Below are positions 7,643-14,676 of a DNA stretch of 22,941 bases, one piece after another; the first letter of the stretch is position 1, and the number at the start of each line of letters is the position of its first letter. A program made the position numbers and the translations under genes. The stretch covers positions 11,126 through 34,066 of the forward strand of contig CAJTMS010000003.1 in NCBI GenBank assembly GCA_910577155.1, read 5' to 3'. The notes beneath the pieces were generated by a model. That model did no database searches, was not told the origin of the DNA, and was given only the letters and a program-made list of their open reading frames with translations. The stretch comes from an uncultured Mailhella sp. (GTDB taxonomy: Bacteria; Desulfobacterota; Desulfovibrionia; Desulfovibrionales; Desulfovibrionaceae).

Positions 7643-7673
7643 AAAAAAGCACTCACACAAATGCATGAGTGCT
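7643..7673 (-). terminator. Rho-independent terminator of lysA
   Basis: A perfect 8-bp stem (AGCACTCA and TGAGTGCT, 10-base loop) is followed on the minus strand by six T. It starts 20 bases past the lysA stop and overlaps the alternative GTG start of the MATE gene. Confidence 0.8.
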
Positions 7674-7693
7674 CAACATACTGTATTTACGTA

Positions 7694-8971
7694 TTAACAA
7701 TCTGTTATTGTTGCAAAAATATCTTCAAAGCTATCCCGTCTGCGGATACATTTTGCCGTGCCGTCTTTTCGGATAAGCACTTCAGCAGGACGCAGACGCT
7801 GTGTATAATTGGAACTCATGGAAAAACCATAGGCACCGGCATCAAGCATAGCAATAATATCCCCTTCTTCTATCACGGGCAATACTCTGTTTTTTGCAAT
7901 AATATCCCCGGATTCGCAAATATTGCCCACAATGGTTTGTTCCATTTCTTTTCCGTCAGTCCGGAAATTTTGGGGTAAATTTTTACGATATATTTCAACA
8001 TCATGGAAAGAATCATAGAGCATGGGACGGGCAAGCGTATTGAAACCCAAATCCGTGCCGACATAGGGTTTGGCGCCATTTGTCTTTGTATTATACACAG
8101 AACCTAAAATAAGACCACATTCTGCGGCAATGTATCGTCCGGGTTCCAGATAAAATTTTCCTTGATAATGGTGCGCTTTTGCCCAATCTGACAAGGTTTC
8201 ATTGAGCATGCCGCTAAAGTTTTCCAAATCGAAACGAGGCTGATTTTCATATTTATGATACGGTATACCAAAGCCTCCGCCAAAATCAATAATTTCCAGT
8301 TTATCAAAATGGGGAAGTTTCAACGCTAAATCAAGCAAAATTTTCGCTGCTTCGATGTATTGTTCTCCCTCCATAAAAAGGGAACCGATATGGTGGTTGA
8401 TACCTGCCAAGGTAACGTTATATTTTTCTAAAATTTCAAGAAGCTGCGGCAATTTTTCAGGGTCAACGCCAAATTTTGTTTCCTTGCCCCCTGTTACCAC
8501 CTTTGCACTGTGCCCTGCTCCAATCCCGGGATTGAAACGAATCATGATTTTGCCGCCTTTATTCAGCCGGCAAAGCTGTTCCGCCTGCATGAGAGAATCA
8601 ACACTCACCAGCACCCCTTTATCAAGAGCATTCTGCATTTCTTCTTTGCTGACATTATTGCAAACGTATAAAATTTCTTCAGGTGTATAGCCGACTTTCA
8701 AATCCAGATACAATTCACCGGGACTCATGGCGTCAACACGGCAGCCTTCTTCACGGATAATTTTCAATAAATGGGGATTTGCATTTGCTTTTGCAGAATA
8801 ATTGATGTGCAGTCCTTCAGTTTTGCAAAGCCCGACTAAATCCCTGCAGCGTTCACGCAGCACATTTTCATTATAAACATATAAGGGAGAACCAAATTTT
8901 TCCACCAGATCATGGGGCGTTTCTTTTCCATAAAAATGAAGCGTATCGGTATACTTGGAGCGTACTGACAT
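7694..8971 (-). CDS. lysA: Diaminopimelate decarboxylase
   Basis: It catalyses the last step of lysine synthesis, meso-diaminopimelate to L-lysine plus CO2, with pyridoxal phosphate in the cytoplasm. The PLP lysine is K61 in INYSAKANANP. Other fold-III decarboxylase landmarks are NHHIGS (191-196), the phosphate-binding GGGFG (230-234), EPGRY (275-279) and CESGD with C351 near the second active site. At 425 residues it is normal for the family. The start ATG follows AAGGAATAATT. It is separated from ilvC by a terminator and has its own terminator downstream, so it is probably a single-gene transcript. Confidence 0.96.
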   Translation of the reverse strand: MSVRSKYTDTLHFYGKETPHDLVEKFGSPLYVYNENVLRERCRDLVGLCKTEGLHINYSAKANANPHLLKIIREEGCRVDAMSPGELYLDLKVGYTPEEILYVCNNVSKEEMQNALDKGVLVSVDSLMQAEQLCRLNKGGKIMIRFNPGIGAGHSAKVVTGGKETKFGVDPEKLPQLLEILEKYNVTLAGINHHIGSLFMEGEQYIEAAKILLDLALKLPHFDKLEIIDFGGGFGIPYHKYENQPRFDLENFSGMLNETLSDWAKAHHYQGKFYLEPGRYIAAECGLILGSVYNTKTNGAKPYVGTDLGFNTLARPMLYDSFHDVEIYRKNLPQNFRTDGKEMEQTIVGNICESGDIIAKNRVLPVIEEGDIIAMLDAGAYGFSMSSNYTQRLRPAEVLIRKDGTAKCIRRRDSFEDIFATITDC

Positions 8972-8998
8972 AATTATTCCTTAAAAATGAGAGTAAAA

Positions 8999-9026
8999 TA
9001 GGGAGCAAAAAACAATTTGCCCCCTA
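8999..9026 (-). terminator. Rho-independent terminator of ilvC
   Basis: The arms TAGGGGGCAAA and TTTGCTCCCTA pair over 11 bp with one G-U, have a six-base loop, and on the minus strand are followed by TTTTAC. It lies 15 bases past the ilvC stop codon. Confidence 0.75.
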
Positions 9027-9040
9027 TCACTGAGCAAAAA

Positions 9041-10036
9041 CTATTTATTTTTATTGAGCCAAGGCATCATCGCACGTAAGCGTGTGCCCACTTCTTCAAG
9101 CTGATGTTCAGCTTCAATACGGCGGGTAGCCTTAAACATGGGGTAACCGGCTTGTGCTTCCAAAATAAAGTCACGGGCAAATTTACCTTGTTGAATGTCA
9201 TCAAGAACGCGGCGCATTTCTTTCTTTGTTTCAGCAGTAATAATGCGCGGTCCGGTTCTGTAATCACCGTATTCGGCAGTATCAGAAATGGAATTACGCA
9301 TTTTTGCAAGCCCGCCTTCATACATAAGGTCAACAATCAGTTTTACTTCGTGCATACATTCAAAATAGGCAATTTCCGGTTGATAGCCTGCTTCAACAAG
9401 AGTTTCAAAACCGGCTTTGACAAGGGCGCATAAACCACCGCATAAAACAGCCTGTTCACCGAAAAGGTCAGTTTCCGTTTCTTCGCGGAATGTGGTTTCA
9501 ATAACGCCGGAACGGGTGCCGCCAATGCCTTTTGCATAGGCAAGACCTTTTTTATGTGCTTCGCCGGTTGCGTCTTGGAAAACAGCAATCAGACAGGGAA
9601 CACCGCCGCCTTCCGTATAGGTACGGCGGACTAAATGCCCGGGTCCTTTTGGCGCAATCATAAAGACGTCAACATCTTTTGGAGGAACAATTTGTCCAAA
9701 ATGGATATTGAAACCATGTGCAAAAATAAGAGATTTTCCTGCTTTTAAATTAGGCAAAATGTCATTTTTGTAAACAGCAGCCTGATATTGATCGGGAAGC
9801 AAAATCATAATCAAATCAGCTTTTGCAGCAGCTTCGGCAGCACTGAGAGGTTCAAAGCCATGCTGCTTGGCAAGCTCATAGTTCGGACCGCCGGGACGTT
9901 GCCCAACAACAACATTGACACCGGAATCTCTCAAGTTTTGAGCATGAGCGTGACCTTGGCTGCCATAACCGATAATTGCAACAGTTTTTCCTTTTAAAAC
10001 AGAAAGATCTGCGTCCTGTTCATAATAGGCTTTCAT
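9041..10036 (-). CDS. ilvC: Ketol-acid reductoisomerase (NADP+), class I
   Basis: This cytoplasmic enzyme converts acetolactate and acetohydroxybutyrate to the dihydroxy acids of valine/leucine and isoleucine synthesis. The Rossmann motif GYGSQGHAHAQNLRDSG starts at residue 23, and the metal and substrate segment TFREETETDLFGEQAVLCGG is intact. Class I length (331 residues) is obtained from the ATG at 10036, which has GGAGG five bases upstream; an in-frame TTG at 10048 overlaps that ribosome site and is rejected. The gene stands alone, without ilvBN or leu genes nearby. A consensus-like promoter and a palindrome over its -10 region precede it, so it may be individually regulated. Confidence 0.97.
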   Translation of the reverse strand: MKAYYEQDADLSVLKGKTVAIIGYGSQGHAHAQNLRDSGVNVVVGQRPGGPNYELAKQHGFEPLSAAEAAAKADLIMILLPDQYQAAVYKNDILPNLKAGKSLIFAHGFNIHFGQIVPPKDVDVFMIAPKGPGHLVRRTYTEGGGVPCLIAVFQDATGEAHKKGLAYAKGIGGTRSGVIETTFREETETDLFGEQAVLCGGLCALVKAGFETLVEAGYQPEIAYFECMHEVKLIVDLMYEGGLAKMRNSISDTAEYGDYRTGPRIITAETKKEMRRVLDDIQQGKFARDFILEAQAGYPMFKATRRIEAEHQLEEVGTRLRAMMPWLNKNK

Positions 10037-10064
10037 TGTATCCTCCAAATTATTTTTGAAAAAT

Positions 10065-10082
10065 TAGTGTTTGTTTACACTA
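10065..10082 (-). promoter_or_regulatory. Palindromic operator candidate at the ilvC -10 region
   Basis: A perfect dyad TAGTGT-N6-ACACTA covers the -10 hexamer and the predicted transcription start of ilvC. The position suits repression. The regulator is unknown. Confidence 0.45.
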
Positions 10083-10105
10083 CAACGCAAATTTTTCACT
10101 GTCAA
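10077..10105 (-). promoter_or_regulatory. Sigma-70 type promoter of ilvC
   Basis: On the minus strand TTGACA (10105-10100) and TAGTGT (10082-10077) are separated by 17 bases, about 40 bases before the ilvC start codon. The -35 is a perfect consensus; the -10 matches at three or four positions. Confidence 0.6.
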
Positions 10106-10142
10106 ATAGTATCAAAAAAATATTTAATTTTTTACAATTTTG

Positions 10143-11309
10143 TCATTTCTTTTTCAGGGTATGAATGAGCACTTCACTTTCTGTTCCGAAACGAAGCGGC
10201 ACATAGCCCCAAAGCCCGCTGCCCGAGCTCACATACAAGGATAAATCATCCACTTCATAAAAACCGGCACGGTAGCCATTATTCAGCAAAAAAACAATGG
10301 GGAATAAAAAGAAATACTGTCCGCCGTGCGTGTGCCCCGAAAGCTGGACATTAACGCCTAATTTTGCGTTTTTCTTTGCTTTTTTGGGCTGATGCTGCAA
10401 AAGTATGGTAAAATCCTCTTTCTTTATGCCCTGCAAAGTTTTTTCCATGTCAGGAGTCAGCAGTCCGGGGAATTTATTGCCTTCAAAATCAGCAGAACCG
10501 GCAATATAAAAATCGCAGTTATGATAGCTCATCTTTTTGTTTTCATTGACATAAACATTAAATCCCCAAGAACGCCATTTTTCAACCCACGGCATTGCCC
10601 CGCAAAAATATTCATGATTTCCTAAGCAAATATGTATACCAAGAGGAGCATGCAAGTTTTGTAACAGGATAATATCTTTCTCTATTTTAGCAGGAACAGC
10701 GTCTACCAAATCTCCGGTCACAACAACAATATCCGCCTGCTCTGCATTGATTTTCTTAATAAGCTTTCCCAGCCATTTACCATCAAAGGTTGAGCCAATA
10801 TGCAAATCACTCAAATGCACTATCCTCATACCTTCAAGTTCTTCCGGCAAGTTCGCAGCGAAAAGCGTATTTTGCACAAGACGAGGGATTTTTACTGCCC
10901 GCCATGCGCCGTATATGGTAAGAAAGAAAGAAAGAAGAAGCATAATAAGAGCAAACGCAAAGCTAAAACCATACTCAGGGAGCGACTTTGCATAATACCG
11001 GTATGCATAAAACACAAGGTCATGCAAGCAAACAAGACTTGCCAAACAAATAAAAAAAGCCGAACAATATCCGCAAATTTTTAAACCCAAGTAAGACATA
11101 TGCGGGGTAAATGACACCACATAACGCATGCCAAACATGCATTGCGATAAAAGCATTATCACAGCGCTTGCAAGAAATTTTTGAAAAAGAGATAAATCCG
11201 TAAACCAAAAAAGCCGAACGGCAAGATACAAGCCTGTACAAAACATAATACTTGTACCCAAAAAATAAAATAAACGATTTCGGCTTGTTTTATGATTTTG
11301 ACTTTGCAT
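10143..11309 (-). CDS. Membrane-anchored calcineurin-like metallophosphoesterase (YkuE/YaeI type)
   Basis: The N-terminal 150 residues hold about four hydrophobic segments (roughly 12-33, 42-64, 71-100 and 112-136). The rest is a binuclear metallophosphoesterase domain. Its metal and catalytic motifs are complete: DLH (168-170), GDLVD (199-203), GNHE (230-233), QHQP (305-308) and GHTHGGQ (325-331). Family members act on phosphodiesters or pyrophosphates, including UDP-diacylglucosamine and other lipid head groups; the substrate here is unknown. No strong Shine-Dalgarno sequence precedes the ATG at 11309. It ends 94 bases before ilvC's upstream promoter region and follows the 139-residue gene after 44 bases. 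Confidence 0.88.
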   Translation of the reverse strand: MQSQNHKTSRNRLFYFLGTSIMFCTGLYLAVRLFWFTDLSLFQKFLASAVIMLLSQCMFGMRYVVSFTPHMSYLGLKICGYCSAFFICLASLVCLHDLVFYAYRYYAKSLPEYGFSFAFALIMLLLSFFLTIYGAWRAVKIPRLVQNTLFAANLPEELEGMRIVHLSDLHIGSTFDGKWLGKLIKKINAEQADIVVVTGDLVDAVPAKIEKDIILLQNLHAPLGIHICLGNHEYFCGAMPWVEKWRSWGFNVYVNENKKMSYHNCDFYIAGSADFEGNKFPGLLTPDMEKTLQGIKKEDFTILLQHQPKKAKKNAKLGVNVQLSGHTHGGQYFFLFPIVFLLNNGYRAGFYEVDDLSLYVSSGSGLWGYVPLRFGTESEVLIHTLKKK

Positions 11310-11353
11310 AAGTCAATAATAAAAAGGGAAAAAATTAAAATAACAATTAAAAA

Positions 11354-11773
11354 TCAGGAACGAACATACTCATCTAAACTTTCAGCTGAACAATTTTTGC
11401 TCACCCAAAAAGCAACTGCCCAAATCATCAGTGCTGTCGCCTGCGTATCGTCTAATTGTTTTAATTTTGTTTCAAGACTGATACGGCTTGCACCGTATTT
11501 TTTATGTACCCCGTTGGTATCGCAAACATCCATGACCCGAACTATCAGATACGTTAAACGGGTATGGTCGGGCATAAGCTTCGTATCTTTATGCGCTTCC
11601 ACAATAGTTTTTAATTCTTCTTCGGTGAAAATAGCACGTATTCCGCCAATAGCGCGGAAAAACGTATCAACAGCCCAAGGCAAAATAAACTCTGCACCGG
11701 CACTCTTGGTTCTAAAATAATCTTTTAGCCATTTTTCTTGATTATCACTAATTCTTGCAGCGACTTGGGGCAT
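11354..11773 (-). CDS. Hypothetical protein, 139 residues
   Basis: I do not recognise the family. The ATG at 11773 has GAGGG seven to eight bases upstream; an earlier in-frame start at 11815 lacks a ribosome site and is rejected. The protein is soluble, largely helical by composition, and opens with MPQVAARISDNQEKWLKDYF, faintly like the start of ribbon-helix-helix proteins, but the rest (HTRLTYLIVRVMDVCDTNG, ASRISLETKLKQLDDTQ, TALMIWAVAFWVSKN) does not match anything I know. It lies between tRNA-Arg and the phosphoesterase gene. Codon use resembles the neighbours. Confidence 0.65.
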   Translation of the reverse strand: MPQVAARISDNQEKWLKDYFRTKSAGAEFILPWAVDTFFRAIGGIRAIFTEEELKTIVEAHKDTKLMPDHTRLTYLIVRVMDVCDTNGVHKKYGASRISLETKLKQLDDTQATALMIWAVAFWVSKNCSAESLDEYVRS

Positions 11774-11934
11774 ATATTTTCCCTCAAAGCATAATATAGT
11801 AGTTACTCTTAGCACAAATAAAAATAAAACTCAAGAAAAAGTCTAAAGTTTTTATTATTATTTTACAGATACAGACATATTACAAAAATTTATATGGTAA
11901 AAATACCCGGTCTTAATACAAAAAAATTCAAAAT

Positions 11935-11966
11935 AAAAAAAGGATAATGCAGAAAACATTATCCTT
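11935..11966 (-). terminator. Rho-independent terminator of tRNA-Arg
   Basis: A perfect 10-bp stem (AAGGATAATG and CATTATCCTT, seven-base loop) is followed on the minus strand by a T-run. It starts ten bases after the tRNA CCA end. Confidence 0.85.
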
Positions 11967-11975
11967 AGAAATAAG

Positions 11976-12052
11976 TGGCGTGTCTGACAGGATTCGAACC
12001 TGCGGCCTTAAACTCCGGAGGTTTACGCTCTATCCAACTGAGCTACAAACAC
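11976..12052 (-). tRNA. tRNA-Arg, anticodon CCG
   Basis: The minus strand folds as a full cloverleaf: acceptor GTGTTTG with CAGACAC, D arm with AGCTCAGTTGGATAGAGC, anticodon stem TAAAC/GTTTA around loop CTCCGGA (anticodon CCG, reading CGG), and T arm around GGTTCGAATCC. The discriminator is G and CCA is encoded, giving 77 bases. It has its own promoter and terminator. There is no integrase gene or repeated 3' end nearby to suggest use as an attachment site. Confidence 0.95.
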
Positions 12053-12063
12053 GCAAGGAAATT

Positions 12064-12092
12064 AATATGCTCCAAAAAATCATTCTTGTCAA
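12064..12092 (-). promoter_or_regulatory. Promoter of tRNA-Arg
   Basis: On the minus strand a perfect TTGACA (12092-12087) and CATATT (12069-12064) are 17 bases apart, placing the start a few bases before the mature tRNA 5' end. Its -35 overlaps the -35 of the divergent cobalamin promoter. Confidence 0.6.
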
Positions 12093-12099
12093 ACGACAA
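12086..12099. promoter_or_regulatory. Palindrome TTGTC-N4-GACAA over two divergent -35 elements
   Basis: This perfect 5-4-5 dyad has the spacing of CRP/FNR-family half sites and covers the -35 boxes of both cbiL and tRNA-Arg promoters. It is short enough to occur by chance, and no regulator gene is in the window. Confidence 0.35.
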
Positions 12100-12114
12100 A
12101 AAAACAATTATATT
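12086..12114 (+). promoter_or_regulatory. Promoter of the cobalamin operon
   Basis: TTGTCA (12086-12091) and TATATT (12109-12114) are 17 bases apart, each matching consensus at five of six positions. The predicted start near 12121 leaves a leader of about 50 bases, too short for a cobalamin riboswitch. A second TTGACA at about 12143 lacks a matching -10. Confidence 0.6.
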
Positions 12115-12170
12115 TTACAAAGAAAGCAGTCCGTAAAAAGCTTTGACATTTCTTGATAGGATAACGAAAT

Positions 12171-12881
12171 ATGAAACTTGGTAAAATATACGGTATTGGC
12201 ATTGGTTCCGGTAATCCTGAGTATTTGACACTGCGTGCATACAAAATTTTAAAAGAGGTTGATACCATTTTTACTGTTATTTCTAAAAATGCCAGTGACA
12301 GTGTTTCAAAATCCGTGGTAGAATACGTCAAACCGCAGGGAAAAATTGAACTTCTTGTATTCAGTATGGCTAAAACAAAAGAAGAACGGGAAAAGCAGGT
12401 TTTGGCAAATGCAAAAAAAATCCTTGCAGAAGTAGAGCAAAGCAAAAATATTGCCTTTGCAACCCTTGGCGATGCCATGACATACAGTACTTTTGGATAT
12501 ATTTATCCCATTATCAAAGAAAAATATCCACAAATAGAAATAGAAATTATCCCCGGAATAAACTCTTTTTCAACGCTTTCTGCCATAAGCCAAAAAGTGC
12601 TGGTTGAAAATCGTGAAAGCCTGCACGTCATTCCTTCTTTTAAAGAAGAAGACATTGACAATATTGAATTTCCCGAAAACTCCACAACGATTTTACTCAA
12701 AACCTATCGCAGCCGCAATGCCCTTATCAAACGTCTTCAAAAGGAAAAAGAAAAATTTTCAAATCTTGAAATTGTTTACGGTGAACACTTAGGGCTTCCC
12801 GGTGAACGCGTAGTCTGTTCTTTGGAAGAAATTAAAACGATTCCCGAAACCTATCTGTCTATGATTATGGTGAAAAAATAA
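12171..12881 (+). CDS. cbiL: Cobalt-factor II / precorrin-2 C20-methyltransferase
   Basis: CbiL uses S-adenosylmethionine to methylate C20, the first dedicated step after cobalt insertion in the anaerobic corrin pathway. The tetrapyrrole methylase fold is shown by KIYGIGIGSGNPEYLTLRAY (residues 5-24), the second SAM loop ATLGDAMTYSTFGYI (97-111) and IEIIPGINSFSTLSAIS (124-140). At 236 residues it is typical. It is the first gene of the operon, about 50 bases after the predicted transcription start. The next gene overlaps it by one base (TAATG), implying translational coupling. The CobI (oxygen-dependent) alternative is unlikely because CbiG and CbiD are present downstream. Confidence 0.93.
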   Translation: MKLGKIYGIGIGSGNPEYLTLRAYKILKEVDTIFTVISKNASDSVSKSVVEYVKPQGKIELLVFSMAKTKEEREKQVLANAKKILAEVEQSKNIAFATLGDAMTYSTFGYIYPIIKEKYPQIEIEIIPGINSFSTLSAISQKVLVENRESLHVIPSFKEEDIDNIEFPENSTTILLKTYRSRNALIKRLQKEKEKFSNLEIVYGEHLGLPGERVVCSLEEIKTIPETYLSMIMVKK

Positions 12882-13537
12882 TGCCGATACAATGGAATTT
12901 ATCAGCAAGTGAAATTGAGCAAAAAAGCTTTCGTATTATAGAGGAAGAAGTCAAAAATACCCCTCTTGCCATGCTTCCCAACCCCGCATGGAAAATTGCG
13001 AGACGGCTTATTCATACAACGGCTGATCTGCATATTGCTGACACGCTGACCTTTTCCTGCAGCCCCATTCAGGCAGGGATTGACGCTCTCATGCAGGCTC
13101 GTCCCATTTTTTGTGATTCAAAAATGATACGTTCCGGGCTTTCCCTGCAAAAACTGCAAACTATCAACCCGCTTTATTCCGAAAAGCATATCCTCTGTTC
13201 CATTAGCGACAGTGATGTTATCCAAAGAGCCAAACAAGAAAACAGAACCAGAGCTATTTGTGCTGTTGAAAAAAATAAAGATAAGCTCAATAATGCCATT
13301 ATCTTGATTGGCAATGCTCCCCTTGCCCTTGCAAAAATCTGTCAATATGTTTTAGAGGAGCAAGTAAAACCGGCTCTTATTATCGGTATGCCTGTCGGCT
13401 TTGTCAATGTTGTGGAAGCAAAGGAACTGTTAACAAGCTGTGCCGTTCCCTATATTTCCCTTTTAGGCAGACGCGGCGGCAGTGCTTTGGCTGTCACCAC
13501 TCTCCATGCAATTATGGAAAATATTTTAGAAAAATAA
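12881..13537 (+). CDS. cbiC: Cobalt-precorrin-8 methylmutase
   Basis: CbiC moves the C11 methyl group to C12, forming cobyrinic acid. The catalytic histidine is H45 in RRLIHTTADL, and the ligand-binding tail SLLGRRGGSALAVTTLHAI is intact; IIGMPVGFVNVVEAKE is another family landmark. At 218 residues it is of normal length. It starts within the stop codon of cbiL and ends one base before cbiD. Confidence 0.95.
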   Translation: MPIQWNLSASEIEQKSFRIIEEEVKNTPLAMLPNPAWKIARRLIHTTADLHIADTLTFSCSPIQAGIDALMQARPIFCDSKMIRSGLSLQKLQTINPLYSEKHILCSISDSDVIQRAKQENRTRAICAVEKNKDKLNNAIILIGNAPLALAKICQYVLEEQVKPALIIGMPVGFVNVVEAKELLTSCAVPYISLLGRRGGSALAVTTLHAIMENILEK

Positions 13538-13538
13538 T

Positions 13539-14675
13539 ATGCAAAAAGATTCTGCAAAAACGTTACGCTATGGATATTCGACAGGAGCATGTCTTTCAGC
13601 TCTTGGCTGCGGGTTATGGCATTTTTTGCAGACAAAATCTTGTTCCCCGGCAATAAAACTTACATTTTTAGACGGAAAAGAAAAAGAACTGCCCCTGATT
13701 TGGGATAACATCAATCAGGGTATTCTGCAAATTCAAAAAGACGGCGGCGATGACCCTGACTGCACGCATTTAGCCATTTTATCCGCCAGCCTTTTTCAAA
13801 GTTCACCGGAACATGCCGCAAAAGAAGATTATATCCTGCCTATCGGCAATGATATGCTCATACTCCATGCCTTATACGGCATAGGACTTTGCACCCGTAA
13901 AGGTCTTGACTGCGAGGAAGGCAAATGGGCAATCAATATCAGTCCCCGCAAAATGCTGACAATGAATTTACAAAAATACGGCATGGGACAAAGCGGACAG
14001 CCCCATATTTGGCAGCTTAATATTGGCGTTGAAAAAGGAGAAGAACTGGCAAAAAAAACCCTCAACGCAAAATTAGGCATTATCGGCGGCATTTCCATTT
14101 TAGGAACATCAGGACATGTCAAACCTTTCAGCCATGACGCGTATATCCAAACTATCCGCATTTGCGTTCGTACTCTTAAGCTGGAGCACGGCGTCCATGT
14201 TGTTTTTGGAACAGGAGCAAGAAGCCTGAAAAGCGCAAAGTCTTTCTATCCGGACTTACCGGAGAATGCTTTTATTCCCATTGCTGATTTTATTGGAAAA
14301 AGTCTTGAAATTGCCCGGGAGGAAAATATCCCTGAAATCAGCATTGCGTGTATGGCAGGAAAACTTTGCAAATATGCAAGCTGTCGGTTCTATACCCATG
14401 CCCATAAAGAAGAACAGGATTTATCCTTGCTTTTTGCACAAATTGAGGAACTTTCCCTTACTCCGGCAGAAATTTTAAATACTGCATGGCATAACGCACA
14501 ATCTGTGCGGGAAGCCTTGTGTTCTTTTACCGCAGCAGCACAATACCGCATACTTTATACCCTTGGGCAAAAGGCTCTTGCTTTTTTTCAATCACTCTGC
14601 AAAACAACAGTTTTTCATATTCTTGTTTGTGATTTTGAAGGCAATATTCTCATGACTATTGAAAGCGAGAAATAA
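13539..14675 (+). CDS. cbiD: Cobalt-precorrin-5B C1-methyltransferase
   Basis: CbiD methylates C1 using S-adenosylmethionine and, with CbiG, marks the anaerobic route. The family signature LRYGYSTGACLSALGCG (residues 9-25) is present, as are ISILGTSGHVKPFSHDAYI in the middle and AREENIPEISIACMAGKLCK in the C-terminal half. At 378 residues it matches the family. Spacing of one base on each side places it firmly in the operon. Confidence 0.95.
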   Translation: MQKDSAKTLRYGYSTGACLSALGCGLWHFLQTKSCSPAIKLTFLDGKEKELPLIWDNINQGILQIQKDGGDDPDCTHLAILSASLFQSSPEHAAKEDYILPIGNDMLILHALYGIGLCTRKGLDCEEGKWAINISPRKMLTMNLQKYGMGQSGQPHIWQLNIGVEKGEELAKKTLNAKLGIIGGISILGTSGHVKPFSHDAYIQTIRICVRTLKLEHGVHVVFGTGARSLKSAKSFYPDLPENAFIPIADFIGKSLEIAREENIPEISIACMAGKLCKYASCRFYTHAHKEEQDLSLLFAQIEELSLTPAEILNTAWHNAQSVREALCSFTAAAQYRILYTLGQKALAFFQSLCKTTVFHILVCDFEGNILMTIESEK

Positions 14676-14676
14676 A

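Noticed and set aside
11976..12060. tRNA-Arg as the attachment site of a genomic island
   Set aside because: No integrase, no repeat of the tRNA 3' end and no change of gene style on either side.
12086..12099. CooA-type (carbon monoxide sensor) binding site
   Set aside because: The half sites TGTCA and CGACA are similar, but they are 2 bases apart instead of the 6 expected for CooA.
11947..12156. A plus-strand ORF with the peptide VSDRIRTCGLKLRRFTLYPT
   Set aside because: This is the familiar false translation of the antisense of a tRNA gene, here tRNA-Arg.
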